Shown one piece after another: positions 43,416 through 51,030 of a stretch of 64,000 bases of DNA. Under the pieces are notes generated by a model. The model was not told the DNA's origin. It saw only the letters and a program-made list of their open reading frames with translations, and made no database searches. Source of the DNA: Jidongwangia harbinensis (GTDB lineage: Bacteria; Actinomycetota; Actinomycetes; Mycobacteriales; Micromonosporaceae); assembly GCF_020216025.1 (NCBI RefSeq), contig NZ_JAIWNC010000012.1, positions 62,001 to 126,000 of the forward strand, given 5' to 3'. Each line of letters starts with the position of its first letter. The stretch's first letter is position 1. The translations under genes were made by a program, and so were the position numbers.

Positions 43416-44435
43416 TCAGGACGCCGCGGCGTAGGAGTCGATCTCGGCGCGGAGCGTTGCCTTCCGGTCGGCCGGCAGGAACGCCGCGTCCACCGCGGAC
43501 CGGGCCAGCCCGGCCACCCCGGCGGCGTCCAGGTCGAGCAGCCGCACGGCCACCGCGTACTCCTCCTCCAGGCTGGTGCCGAACATCGGCGGGTCGTCGG
43601 AGTTGATGGTCACCGGCACCCCGGCGGCGACCAGCACCGGCAGCGGGTGCTCGTCGATGACCGGCACGGCCCGGGTCCGCACGTTCGACGTCGGGCACAC
43701 CTCCAGCGGGATCCGGTGCTCGGCCAGGTACGCCATCAGCTCCGGGTCGCGTGCCGCCGAGACGCCGTGCCCGATCCGTTCGGCACCGAGTTCCCGTACC
43801 GCGTCCCAGATCGTCTCCGGTCCGGTGGTCTCCCCGGCGTGCGGGACGCTGCGCAGGCCGGCCGCCCGGGCGGCGTCGAAGTACGGCTTGAACTGCGGCC
43901 GCGGGACGCCGATCTCGGGCCCGCCGAGCCCGAAGCTGACCAGCCCGTCCGGCCGCTCGTCGAGCGCGATCCGCAGCGTCTGCTCGGCGGCCGCCAGCCC
44001 GGCCTCGCCCGGGATGTCGAAGCACCAGCTCAGCTCCACGCCGAAGTCGCGGGCGGCGGCCGACCGGGCGTCGGAGATCGCGGCGCAGAACGCCGGCGCC
44101 GGGATGCCGCGGCGCACGTGCGAGTACGGCGTGACGGTCAGCTCGGCGTACCGGACCTGCTGGCGGCCCAGCTCGCGGGCGATCTCGTAGGTGAGCATCC
44201 GGACGTCCGCGTCGTCGCGGATCAGGTCCACCACGCTCAGATAGATCTCGATGAAGTGGGCGAAGTCGCGGAACGCGAAGAAGTCGGCGAGCGCGGCCGG
44301 GTCGGCCGGTACCGCGGTGTCCCCCTCGTACCGGGCGGCCAGTTCGGCGACGATCCGGGGCGACGCCGAACCCACGTGGTGTACGTGCAGTTCGGCCTTG
44401 GGCAGGCCGGCGATGAACGCGGTCAGGTCGGTCAC
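43416..44435 (-). CDS. add: Adenosine deaminase-family hydrolase
   Basis: A 339-residue amidohydrolase. Metal and catalytic residues are visible: HVHHVGS near the N-terminus, SVPHAGETTGPE (His and Glu), IGHGVSA (His), and TINSDDPPMFG (Asp pair). The fold deaminates adenosine or close relatives. The HVHHVGSASP opening differs from the common HLHLDG, and related actinobacterial enzymes act on aminodeoxyfutalosine in menaquinone synthesis; no other futalosine gene is nearby to decide. It follows the methyltransferase end-to-end in the opposite promoter order, nine bases apart. Confidence 0.85.
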   Translation of the reverse strand: MTDLTAFIAGLPKAELHVHHVGSASPRIVAELAARYEGDTAVPADPAALADFFAFRDFAHFIEIYLSVVDLIRDDADVRMLTYEIARELGRQQVRYAELTVTPYSHVRRGIPAPAFCAAISDARSAAARDFGVELSWCFDIPGEAGLAAAEQTLRIALDERPDGLVSFGLGGPEIGVPRPQFKPYFDAARAAGLRSVPHAGETTGPETIWDAVRELGAERIGHGVSAARDPELMAYLAEHRIPLEVCPTSNVRTRAVPVIDEHPLPVLVAAGVPVTINSDDPPMFGTSLEEEYAVAVRLLDLDAAGVAGLARSAVDAAFLPADRKATLRAEIDSYAAAS

Positions 44436-44444
44436 GCACTTCTC

Positions 44445-45218
44445 CTAGGACGTTCGGGCCACCACGAAGACGCGGCGGAACGGAAAGGCCACCACACCGT
44501 CGCGAGCCGGGTACGCCGCCGCCAGCCGCTCCCCCAGCGCGGCGCGGAACCGCGCGTACCCGCCCGGGTCGAGCGCCGTCCGGACCGGCCGCAGCGCGGT
44601 GCCGTCCATCCAGCTCAGCACCGGATGGTCCGGGCCGGTGTCGGGCAGCAGATGCACGTACGTAGTCTCCCAGGCGTCCACCGCGGCGCCGGACCGGACC
44701 AGCAACCCGGCGTACCCCGCCGCGTCGTCCACCGGCGCATCCCGCACCACGTCGCCGACCGTCGCCGCGAACGGCTCGCTGCGGGCCACCTCGCGCAGCG
44801 CCCGGTGCGACGGGGCGTCGAAGTTGCCGGGCACCTGCACGGCGATCCACGCGCCCGCGGGCAGCGCCGCGGCCCAGGCGGTGAGCAGCGCCCGGTGCCC
44901 CGGCACCCACTGCAGCGTGGCGTTGCTGACCAGCACGTCCACGTCCGCGGGCGGCCGCCACTCGCGCACGTCACCGAGCCGGAACTCGACCGCACCGGAC
45001 CGCTCGGCCCGGGCCCGTTCGATCATCTCGGCGGACGAGTCGACCCCGGTCACCCGGGCGCCGGGCCACCGTTCGGCCAGTGTGACGGTCAGGTCGCCGG
45101 GCCCGCACCCGAGGTCGGTCACCGCCCGGGGACGGTCCGCGCCGACCCGCGCCAGGAGGTCGGCGAACGGGCGGGCCCGCTCGGACGCGAACCGGCGGTA
45201 CACGACCGGATCCCACAT
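44445..45218 (-). CDS. tam: Trans-aconitate 2-methyltransferase-like SAM methyltransferase
   Basis: A 257-residue class I methyltransferase. The SAM loop is VTDLGCGPGDLTVTLAERWP, followed by VTGVDSSAEMIERAR and VLVSNATLQWVPGH, all typical of Tam, which methylates trans-aconitate to relieve inhibition of aconitase. The opening MWDPVVYRRFASERARPFADLL is also characteristic. GGAGG lies six bases before the ATG. It is divergent from the aldo/keto reductase with 66 bases between them and may share an operator (45234-45243). Confidence 0.88.
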   Translation of the reverse strand: MWDPVVYRRFASERARPFADLLARVGADRPRAVTDLGCGPGDLTVTLAERWPGARVTGVDSSAEMIERARAERSGAVEFRLGDVREWRPPADVDVLVSNATLQWVPGHRALLTAWAAALPAGAWIAVQVPGNFDAPSHRALREVARSEPFAATVGDVVRDAPVDDAAGYAGLLVRSGAAVDAWETTYVHLLPDTGPDHPVLSWMDGTALRPVRTALDPGGYARFRAALGERLAAAYPARDGVVAFPFRRVFVVARTS

Positions 45219-45233
45219 GACGCGCCTCCAAAC

Positions 45234-45243
45234 CGTACGTACG
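45234..45243. promoter_or_regulatory. Palindrome CGTACGTACG between divergent genes
   Basis: A 10-base perfect palindrome lies in the 66-base interval between the methyltransferase and aldo/keto reductase genes. Alternating CGTACG palindromes are common TetR-type operators in actinomycetes. No regulator gene is adjacent, so this is only a candidate. Confidence 0.4.
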
Positions 45244-45271
45244 TCTTGCAGAAGATTAGCAGCGCAGCGGA

Positions 45272-45277
45272 TAGGCT
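45272..45277 (+). promoter_or_regulatory. -10 box TAGGCT of the aldo/keto reductase gene, leaderless
   Basis: TAGGCT fits the TANNNT actinobacterial -10 consensus and ends eight bases before the GTG start at 45285, so transcription would begin at or just before the start codon. No ribosome binding site is seen, in agreement with a leaderless message. The -35 region is weak (TTGCAG at 45246 is 20 bases away). Confidence 0.5.
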
Positions 45278-45284
45278 TCGAGTC

Positions 45285-46262
45285 GTGGAGACTCGGAGCT
45301 TTCGCAGAATGGGACGCGACGTCGGCGTCATCGGCCTCGGCGCCTGGCAACTCGGCGCCGACTGGGGCGAGGTCAGCGAGGAGGACGCGCACGCCACGCT
45401 GCAGGCCGCCGCGGACGCCGGGGTGACGTTCTTCGACACCGCCGACGTGTACGGCGACGGCCGCAGCGAGCGCGTCATCGCGACGTTCGTCAGGAACCGG
45501 CCGGACATCACGGTGGCCACCAAGATGGGCCGGCGGGTGGCGCAGGAGCCGTCCGCGTACACCCTGGAGAACTTCCGGTCCTGGACTGACCGCTCGCGCG
45601 CCAACCTCGGGGTGGACACGCTCGACCTGGTGCAGCTGCACTGCCCGCCCACGCCGGTGTACTCCACCGGCGCCGTCTACGACGCGCTCGACACCCTGGT
45701 GCAGGAGAAGCGGATCGCCGCGTACGGCGTCAGCGTGGAGCGGGTCGACGAGGCGCTGGCCGCGATCGCCCGGCCCGGCGTCGCGAGCGTCCAGATCATC
45801 CTCAACGCGTTCCGGCTCAAGCCGCTCGAGCAGGTCCTGCCGGCCGCCGCCGAGGCCGGTGTCGGCATCATCGCCCGGGTGCCGCTCGCCAGCGGGCTGC
45901 TCTCCGGCCGGTACGACAGGCAGACCACGTTCGCCGCCGACGACCACCGCAACTACAACCGGCACGGCGAGGCGTTCGACGTCGGCGAGACGTTCTCCGG
46001 CGTCGACTTCGAGACCGGCCTGGAGGCGGTGCGCCGGCTCCGTCCGCTGGTCCCCGAGGGCGCCACCATGGCCCAGTTCGCGCTGCGCTGGATCCTCGAC
46101 CAGCCCGGCGTCACCGTGGTCATCCCCGGCGCGCGCAACCCCGACCAGGCCCGTGCCAACGCCGCGGCCGCCGACCTGGCGCCGCTGTCCGCCGAAACCC
46201 TGGACGAGGTACGCGCGGTCTACCACGAGCTGATCCGCCCCCAGGTCCATGACCGCTGGTGA
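45285..46262 (+). CDS. Aldo/keto reductase
   Basis: A 325-residue NADPH-dependent TIM-barrel oxidoreductase. The catalytic tetrad can be placed: Asp and Tyr in FFDTADVYGDGRSE, Lys in VATKMGRRV, and His in LVQLHCPP. The C-terminal cofactor block VVIPGARNPDQARANAAA is typical. It reduces aldehydes or ketones in the cytoplasm; the substrate is unknown. GTG start, probably leaderless. Its last 14 bases overlap a small membrane-protein gene, so the two are expressed together. Confidence 0.92.
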   Translation: METRSFRRMGRDVGVIGLGAWQLGADWGEVSEEDAHATLQAAADAGVTFFDTADVYGDGRSERVIATFVRNRPDITVATKMGRRVAQEPSAYTLENFRSWTDRSRANLGVDTLDLVQLHCPPTPVYSTGAVYDALDTLVQEKRIAAYGVSVERVDEALAAIARPGVASVQIILNAFRLKPLEQVLPAAAEAGVGIIARVPLASGLLSGRYDRQTTFAADDHRNYNRHGEAFDVGETFSGVDFETGLEAVRRLRPLVPEGATMAQFALRWILDQPGVTVVIPGARNPDQARANAAAADLAPLSAETLDEVRAVYHELIRPQVHDRW

Positions 46263-46476
46263 GGGCGTGCCGCTGACCGGCTGGGCGCTGATGTCGTCCG
46301 GTGTGTTCGCCGTGGTGGTGGGCAGCCTGTGGACGCTGCAGGGCCTCGACGTGCTCGGTGGCAGCGCGATGAGCGGCGTGACCGTGTGGGCGGCGATCGG
46401 GCCGGTGGTGGCGCTGGCCGGCCTGGTCCTGATCGTCCTGGGCGTACGCCGTCGCAACCGCGCCAAAACGCCCTAG
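46249..46476 (+). CDS. 75-residue membrane protein with two helices
   Basis: A small protein with two hydrophobic segments (WALMSSGVFAVVVGSLWTLQ and VWAAIGPVVALAGLVLIVLGV) and a basic C-terminus (RRRNRAKTP) that would face the cytoplasm. It overlaps the end of the aldo/keto reductase gene by 14 bases, implying translational coupling. Similar two-helix proteins are common in actinobacteria without known function. A terminator follows 19 bases downstream. Confidence 0.72.
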   Translation: MTAGEGVPLTGWALMSSGVFAVVVGSLWTLQGLDVLGGSAMSGVTVWAAIGPVVALAGLVLIVLGVRRRNRAKTP

Positions 46477-46495
46477 CGATCACCTGCGACGAAGC

Positions 46496-46527
46496 AGCCC
46501 CGCACCCCAGGCCTAGGGTGCGGGGCT
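46496..46527. terminator. Bidirectional hairpin terminator
   Basis: A perfect 12-base-pair stem (AGCCCCGCACCC with GGGTGCGGGGCT) around an 8-base loop, placed between the end of the small membrane gene and the end of the convergent cold-shock gene. It can serve both. No U tract. Confidence 0.88.
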
Positions 46528-46589
46528 GATCAGTACGAACCGACCTCCGCCAGGCGGTCGGCTGCCGGCGTCGCCACCGGCGTGTGGTC

Positions 46590-46793
46590 TCAGAGCGGGC
46601 GAACCTGCTCCGCCTGCGGGCCCTTCTGGCCCTGGGCGATCTCGAACTCGACCCGCTGGTTCTCTTCCAGACTGCGGTAGCCGCTGGTCTGGATGGCCGA
46701 GAAGTGGACGAACACGTCAGCACCCCCGCCGTCGACGGTGATGAAGCCGAAGCCCTTGTCTGCGTTGAACCACTTCACGGTTCCTTGCGCCAT
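46590..46793 (-). CDS. cspA: Cold-shock protein (CspA family)
   Basis: A 67-residue single OB-fold RNA chaperone. RNP1 KGFGFITV and RNP2 VFVHFSAI are intact, and the opening MAQGTVKWFNADKGFG is standard. AAGGAG lies eight bases before the ATG. The preceding 229 bases carry no gene and probably include a long 5' leader, as is usual for cold-shock genes. The upstream in-frame start at 46880 is not needed. Confidence 0.96.
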   Translation of the reverse strand: MAQGTVKWFNADKGFGFITVDGGGADVFVHFSAIQTSGYRSLEENQRVEFEIAQGQKGPQAEQVRPL

Positions 46794-47022
46794 GCTGAAC
46801 ACTCCTTCTGAAAATGCCGGCCCGGTGATGCAGGGCCGATGACCGTTTTCGAGCAGTGGCGCCTTGACGCAGCTAACCATCTACGCAAAAACTGGCCACA
46901 CTGTACCTGAAAAACGGCTCCCGAAGCTGCCCGATGAGCGAATCGGGTGGATACGGAAAGGCCCTCCACACCGCTGTTGCGATGCGAAGGGCCTTGACCC
47001 GCGTCGATGCATTACATGTTGA

Positions 47023-47295
47023 TCAGTCCGGCCACTCGCCGGTGAGCTTGCGTACGCCCACCGAGCTGCCCCGGTGCACGGCGGCCTTGACCACCGCGAA
47101 GATGGCGCCCTGGAGGGCCGCGGCGGCGATGATCTCGCCCCAGCCACGGTCCTCGTCTCCGGCGTCCGGTGCGTCGTCGTCGCCCGAGGCGAGCTTCCAC
47201 ACCTGCTTGAACACCAGACCGGCCAGGGTGCCGGCGCCGATGCCCAGCGCCAGGTTGATCGGCTTGAAGGCGACCTTGGAGAATTTCGAGCTCAC
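47023..47295 (-). CDS. DUF4235 family small membrane protein
   Basis: A 90-residue protein with the DUF4235 pattern: FKPINLALGIGAGTLAGLVFKQVWKL, a short acidic middle, then WGEIIAAAALQGAIFAVVKAAVHR and VRKLTGEWP. Two hydrophobic segments suggest a membrane hairpin; function unknown. The GTG start overlaps the stop of the DUF3618 gene as GTGA. It is the last gene of a three-gene coupled operon. Confidence 0.85.
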   Translation of the reverse strand: MSSKFSKVAFKPINLALGIGAGTLAGLVFKQVWKLASGDDDAPDAGDEDRGWGEIIAAAALQGAIFAVVKAAVHRGSSVGVRKLTGEWPD

Positions 47296-47717
47296 CGGCG
47301 CCGTCCCCGGACGATCAGGATCACTCCGACCACGGCGGCCACCCCGGCGAGGACGACGGTCAGCGGCACCGGGTTGCGGCGTACCTGGTGGCCGGCCTCC
47401 TGCGCCTTGTCCAGGGCGCCGGACTCCTTCACCTTGTCGGTGGCCTGCACCGCCGTGCCGCGTGCCTGGGACGCGGCCGTGCGCACCTTGTCGGAGGCGA
47501 CCAGCGCCGCGTCGCGTGCCTTCTGACCCGCCTCCGAGGCCTGCGTCTTGACCTTCTGCTTGGTGTTCTCGACCTGCTCCTTGGCGCGCGCCTTCACGTC
47601 CGCCTTGGCGGCCAGTGCCTGCACCGTCTCGCCCAGTTCGGCGCGGGTCTGCTCGATCTCGGTACGCAGTGCCTCGACGTCCGGCTTGCCGGACGTGGAC
47701 CCGTTCTTGTTGCTCAT
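47292..47717 (-). CDS. DUF3618 family protein
   Basis: A 141-residue protein with the DUF3618 opening DVEALRTEIEQTRAELGETVQALAAKADVKARAKE, a long coiled helical middle rich in Ala, Lys and Gln, and a C-terminal membrane helix (LTVVLAGVAAVVGVILIV) ending in RGRRR. Function unknown; probably an inner-membrane scaffold. Its start overlaps the holin-X stop (ATGA) and its stop overlaps the DUF4235 start, so three proteins are made in coupled amounts. Confidence 0.87.
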   Translation of the reverse strand: MSNKNGSTSGKPDVEALRTEIEQTRAELGETVQALAAKADVKARAKEQVENTKQKVKTQASEAGQKARDAALVASDKVRTAASQARGTAVQATDKVKESGALDKAQEAGHQVRRNPVPLTVVLAGVAAVVGVILIVRGRRR

Positions 47718-48148
47718 GCCCGGCTCCTGTCCCGCACCGCGTGCTTGACCTCGTCGACGTCCGCCTTGACGCTGCGGACCGCGGCCTCCGGTTGCGGAGG
47801 AACCGCCTGCGTCACCTGCTTCTTACCCAGTAGCGCCAGGACGCCGGCCACGGCGAACAGCACCACCGTAACGATCAGTGCCGCCGCCCAGAGCGGCATC
47901 ATCAGGTCGAGCACGATGATCAGTGTCGCGATGAGGGCGCCCAGGCCGTAGAGCGCGAGTACGCCGCCACCGCCGAACAATCCCACACCTTTGCCGGCGT
48001 GCTTGCCCTTTTCTGTCAGTTCCGCCTTGGCCAGCGCGATCTCGTCGCGGACCAGCGTGGTGATCTGTTCGCTCGCGCGCTGTACCAGCTCGGCGACCGT
48101 CTGGTCGGTGACCGGGCGGGGCGGGCCACCGTTCAGGACATCGGCCAT
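47714..48148 (-). CDS. Actinobacterial holin-X / DUF1469-type phage holin family protein
   Basis: A 144-residue protein: an amphipathic N-terminal helix (TVAELVQRASEQITTLVRDEIALAKAEL), a Gly-rich turn, two membrane helices (about 58-82 and 87-108), and a charged cytoplasmic tail. Although named after holins, these chromosomal proteins are not phage lysis genes as far as known. First gene of the coupled operon with DUF3618 and DUF4235, a trio often seen together in actinobacteria. Confidence 0.85.
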   Translation of the reverse strand: MADVLNGGPPRPVTDQTVAELVQRASEQITTLVRDEIALAKAELTEKGKHAGKGVGLFGGGGVLALYGLGALIATLIIVLDLMMPLWAAALIVTVVLFAVAGVLALLGKKQVTQAVPPQPEAAVRSVKADVDEVKHAVRDRSRA

Positions 48149-48224
48149 GGTGTCCTCCTTTCCGTGTGACCGATGTATGCCCTGCGCAGCCCGTTATCAA
48201 TCCTCCATCGGAACAATCGGACAC

Positions 48225-49403
48225 TCAGCGTTGCGGGGCGGGCACCTGCTCGTCCGGGCCGTGGAACGCGGCACCCCGGGAGTCGCCGTCACCGCGGCCC
48301 GCGAACACCTGCGCGTCGCCCTTCTGGGCGTCCGGTCCGGCGCCGGCCGGGGCCGCCGCGGGTGCCGGGACGTCCGGGCGGGGCGGGTCGGTGTCGGCAC
48401 GGAGCCGGGGCAGTGCGCCGCGCCGGTTCTCCCACACCCATCCGACCAGCCGCTCGCGGACCAGGCAGCGCAGGTCCCACAGCTTCCCGGCGTCGTCCGC
48501 GCTGACCAGCGCGCGCAGCCGGACCGTGCCGCCGATCGCCTCGGTGACCTGCAGGACGCACACCCGGCCGTTCCACAGCTCGGTCCCCTCGCACACCCGG
48601 CGCAGTTCGGCGCGCAGGTCGTCGACCGGCACCGACCAGTCCACGTCGATCTCCGCGGTGCCCAGCACCGCCGACCCGGTGCGGGTCCAGTGCTGGAAGG
48701 GCTTGGTGGTGAAGTACGAGGTGGGCAGGATCAGCCGCCGGTCGTCCCAGATCTGCACGGCCACGTAGGTGAGGGTGAGCTCCTCGATGCGGCCCCACTC
48801 GTTCTCCACGACCACCACGTCGTCCACCCGCAGCGAGTCGCTGAACGCGAGTTGCAGGCCGGCGAACAGGTTGCCCAGCGTGCTCTGCGCGGCCAGCGCG
48901 GCCACCACGCTCAGGATGCCGGCCGACGCGAGCACGCTGGCACCGAGCGCGCGTACGCCCGGGAAGGTCATCAGCATCACGCCGATGGTGAGCACCACGA
49001 CGGCCGCGACGGTGACCCGGCGCAGCATGACCACCTGGGTCTTGAGCCGGCGGGCCTTGAGGTTGTCCGGGACGTCGGTGCGGTACCGCGCGAGCGCGAC
49101 GTCCTCGAACACCAGGGCCAGCGCGGCGACCAGCCAGGCCACCGCGGCGATCACGGCCAGCACCAGGAAGTGCAGCACCGCGGCGCGGCCGGCGAAGTCG
49201 CCGGCGCCGGTACGCACCACCTGCTGGACGGCGTACATCACCACGGCGACCCGGAACGGCCGGTGCGCGGTGCGGGCCAGGTCGGCCAGCAGTTCCGAGC
49301 GCCGGCCGAGCCGGGTGAGCACCAGGTGCACCGCCTCGACCAGCACGATGGCGGCACCGGCCGCGATGACGACGGCGAGCAGAGCGGTCAGGACGCCGTT
49401 CAC
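48225..49403 (-). CDS. MscS-family mechanosensitive ion channel
   Basis: A 392-residue membrane protein. Four or five helices lead to the pore region VLASAGILSVVAALAAQSTLGNLFAGLQLAFSD and the beta domain VDDVVVVENEWGRIEELTLTYVAVQIWDDRRLILP, the canonical MscS pore and middle domain. A C-terminal domain and a Pro/Ala-rich tail follow. It releases solutes under hypo-osmotic stress. The GTG at 49403 has GGAGGAG eight bases upstream. It is preceded by the DUF1206 gene on the same strand, 70 bases away. Confidence 0.92.
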   Translation of the reverse strand: MNGVLTALLAVVIAAGAAIVLVEAVHLVLTRLGRRSELLADLARTAHRPFRVAVVMYAVQQVVRTGAGDFAGRAAVLHFLVLAVIAAVAWLVAALALVFEDVALARYRTDVPDNLKARRLKTQVVMLRRVTVAAVVVLTIGVMLMTFPGVRALGASVLASAGILSVVAALAAQSTLGNLFAGLQLAFSDSLRVDDVVVVENEWGRIEELTLTYVAVQIWDDRRLILPTSYFTTKPFQHWTRTGSAVLGTAEIDVDWSVPVDDLRAELRRVCEGTELWNGRVCVLQVTEAIGGTVRLRALVSADDAGKLWDLRCLVRERLVGWVWENRRGALPRLRADTDPPRPDVPAPAAAPAGAGPDAQKGDAQVFAGRGDGDSRGAAFHGPDEQVPAPQR

Positions 49404-49473
49404 GTTTCGTTCTCCTCCACAGGGGTCTCCCACAGCTTGCCGTAGCCGGCCGCGGGTCCCACCCTGCGGGTGC

Positions 49474-50292
49474 TCAGACCTTGCGGTAGCGGGCCTGGAA
49501 GAAGCAGTAGACGCCGTACGCCGCGATGCCCAGTGCCACCAGGGCCAGCAGCCACTTGCCGTAGCTCTGCTCGGCCAGGGTGCGGAGGGCGGCGTCGAGG
49601 CCGCGGGCCTTCTCCGGGTCGTACGTGACGGCCGCGGCGACGATCAGGCCGCCGGCGATGGCGTACGCGGTGCCCTTGGCGGCGTACCCGGCGACGCCCA
49701 GGCGGCGGATCGTCTGGCGCAGGTGACCCATCTGCGCGGTGTTGAGGTGCTTCTCGAACTTCTTGGTGACCCCGTAGACGACCAGGCCCACGCCGATGCC
49801 GAGCACGACGAGGCCGATCAGGGCGACCAGGAACCGTCCGCCGCTGGCGTCCATCAGCTTGCTGGTGGCCTTCTGCTGGCTGTCCGCCTGCGACGAGGAG
49901 ACGCCCTTGACCACCTTGTAGCCGAGGTAGGCGAAGTAGGCGTACAGGACCGCCCGGCACCCGGAGACCACCCGCTCGGCGGTGCCGGTGCGGCCGGTCT
50001 GGCCACTCTCGCCGACGGCGGCCTCGAATGCCTGCCAGATCGCCATCGCCACCAGGCCGACGATGATCAGAATGACCAGCGTCTTGCCGAACGACTGCTC
50101 GGCGAGCTTCTGCAGCGCGCCGGACTGGTCGCTCTCCTTGCCCGACCCGGTGAACGCGATCTGCAGCGCGAGCCAGGCGAACAACAGGTGGATGATGCCG
50201 TATCCGATGAATCCGCCGCGGGCGAGGTATTCCAGCGGCTTGCTCTGCGCGGCGCGCGACGCCGTGTTCCGTGCTTGCTGGGTGGCTGACAT
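49474..50292 (-). CDS. DUF1206 domain-containing membrane protein
   Basis: A 272-residue protein with three internal copies of a two-helix unit, as in DUF1206: LARGGFIGYGIIHLLFAWLALQ, CRAVLYAYFAYLGYKVV and GVAGYAAKGTAYAIAGGLIVAAA, each followed by a second helix. Each unit keeps a G-Y/F-x-A-x-G/Y-like pattern, with short polar loops (SSQADSQQKATSKL; DPEKARGLDAALRTLAEQSYGK). Function unknown. It may be co-transcribed with the MscS gene downstream. Confidence 0.88.
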   Translation of the reverse strand: MSATQQARNTASRAAQSKPLEYLARGGFIGYGIIHLLFAWLALQIAFTGSGKESDQSGALQKLAEQSFGKTLVILIIVGLVAMAIWQAFEAAVGESGQTGRTGTAERVVSGCRAVLYAYFAYLGYKVVKGVSSSQADSQQKATSKLMDASGGRFLVALIGLVVLGIGVGLVVYGVTKKFEKHLNTAQMGHLRQTIRRLGVAGYAAKGTAYAIAGGLIVAAAVTYDPEKARGLDAALRTLAEQSYGKWLLALVALGIAAYGVYCFFQARYRKV

Positions 50293-50359
50293 GCCGCGGA
50301 TATGCCCCGACCACGAGTTTCTTCAAACGTGCCCGGCGTGCCGGTCGGTGTGCTAGCCG

Positions 50360-50689
50360 CTAGGGCTTGCTCACCTGCACATTGACCGCGTCCGCGGTGA
50401 TGCTGTCCAGCGACACCTGCAGGCCGCCGACGTCGACCGCCTGCTGGCCCTTGGTGAGCTGGATCTGTTCCCCGGCGACCTCGAGCGTGACGGTGTTGTC
50501 GTCGGCGCTGACGAACTTCGCCTCCACGCCCAGCACGCTGGCGCTCGCGTTCACCGTGCGGTCCAGGGTCACGGTGCAGGAGTCCAGGCTGCAGTCGACG
50601 TTGTCGCTGCTGCATCCGGACAGGACGGCGAGACCGAGGGCGGCGGAGGCGAACAGGGCGGCGAGGCGGCGGCGCGTGGGGATCAACAC
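50360..50689 (-). CDS. Small secreted lipoprotein
   Basis: A 109-residue lipoprotein with a clean lipobox LAVLSGC (Cys at about residue 26). The mature part is about 84 residues, rich in beta-strand propensity (TVTLEVAGEQIQLTKGQQAVDVGGLQVSLDSI) with a second Cys pair (DCSLDSC) next to the lipidated Cys. No known family recognised. The start is GTG 50689 or TTG 50686; neither has a clear ribosome site. It is divergent from the acetyltransferase gene. Confidence 0.75.
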   Translation of the reverse strand: MLIPTRRRLAALFASAALGLAVLSGCSSDNVDCSLDSCTVTLDRTVNASASVLGVEAKFVSADDNTVTLEVAGEQIQLTKGQQAVDVGGLQVSLDSITADAVNVQVSKP

Positions 50690-50750
50690 AGGGTCAAGGG
50701 TACGGCCACCGCACCACCCTAGGCTGGGCGGTGACCCCAGGAGGTGCCGC

Positions 50751-51029
50751 ATGGACGCACAGGTCCAGGACAACCCCGACCGCAACCGCTTCGAGCTGCG
50801 GGTGGACGGTGACGTCGCCGGGTTCGCCGCGTACCGGATCCGGGACGGCCGCACGGTGATCACCCACAGCGAGGTCGACCCGGCGTTCCGCGGCCACGGG
50901 CTGGGCGCCGAACTGGCCCGGCAGACCCTGGACCAGTTGCGCGAGCGGGGCGCCCGGGTGGTGCCGTCCTGCCCGTTCTTCGCCAGCTACGTGGCCGCGC
51001 ACCCCGAATACGCCGACCTGGTGGACTAG
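50751..51029 (+). CDS. GNAT-related N-acetyltransferase-like protein (YjdJ type)
   Basis: A 92-residue short GNAT protein. The acetyl-CoA binding motif appears as VDPAFRGHGLGAELARQTLDQLRERG, followed by VVPSCPFFASYVAAHPEY, which is diagnostic of this small subfamily. Target unknown. AGGAGG lies six bases before the ATG, and TAGGCT at 50720-50725 is a good -10 box. The stop is one base from the end of the convergent NagZ-like gene. Confidence 0.9.
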   Translation: MDAQVQDNPDRNRFELRVDGDVAGFAAYRIRDGRTVITHSEVDPAFRGHGLGAELARQTLDQLRERGARVVPSCPFFASYVAAHPEYADLVD

Positions 51030-51030
51030 G

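Noticed and set aside
47714..48148. Prophage remnant suggested by the holin-X protein
   Set aside because: Holin-X/DUF3618/DUF4235 trios are ordinary chromosomal genes in actinobacteria; no other phage gene is near.
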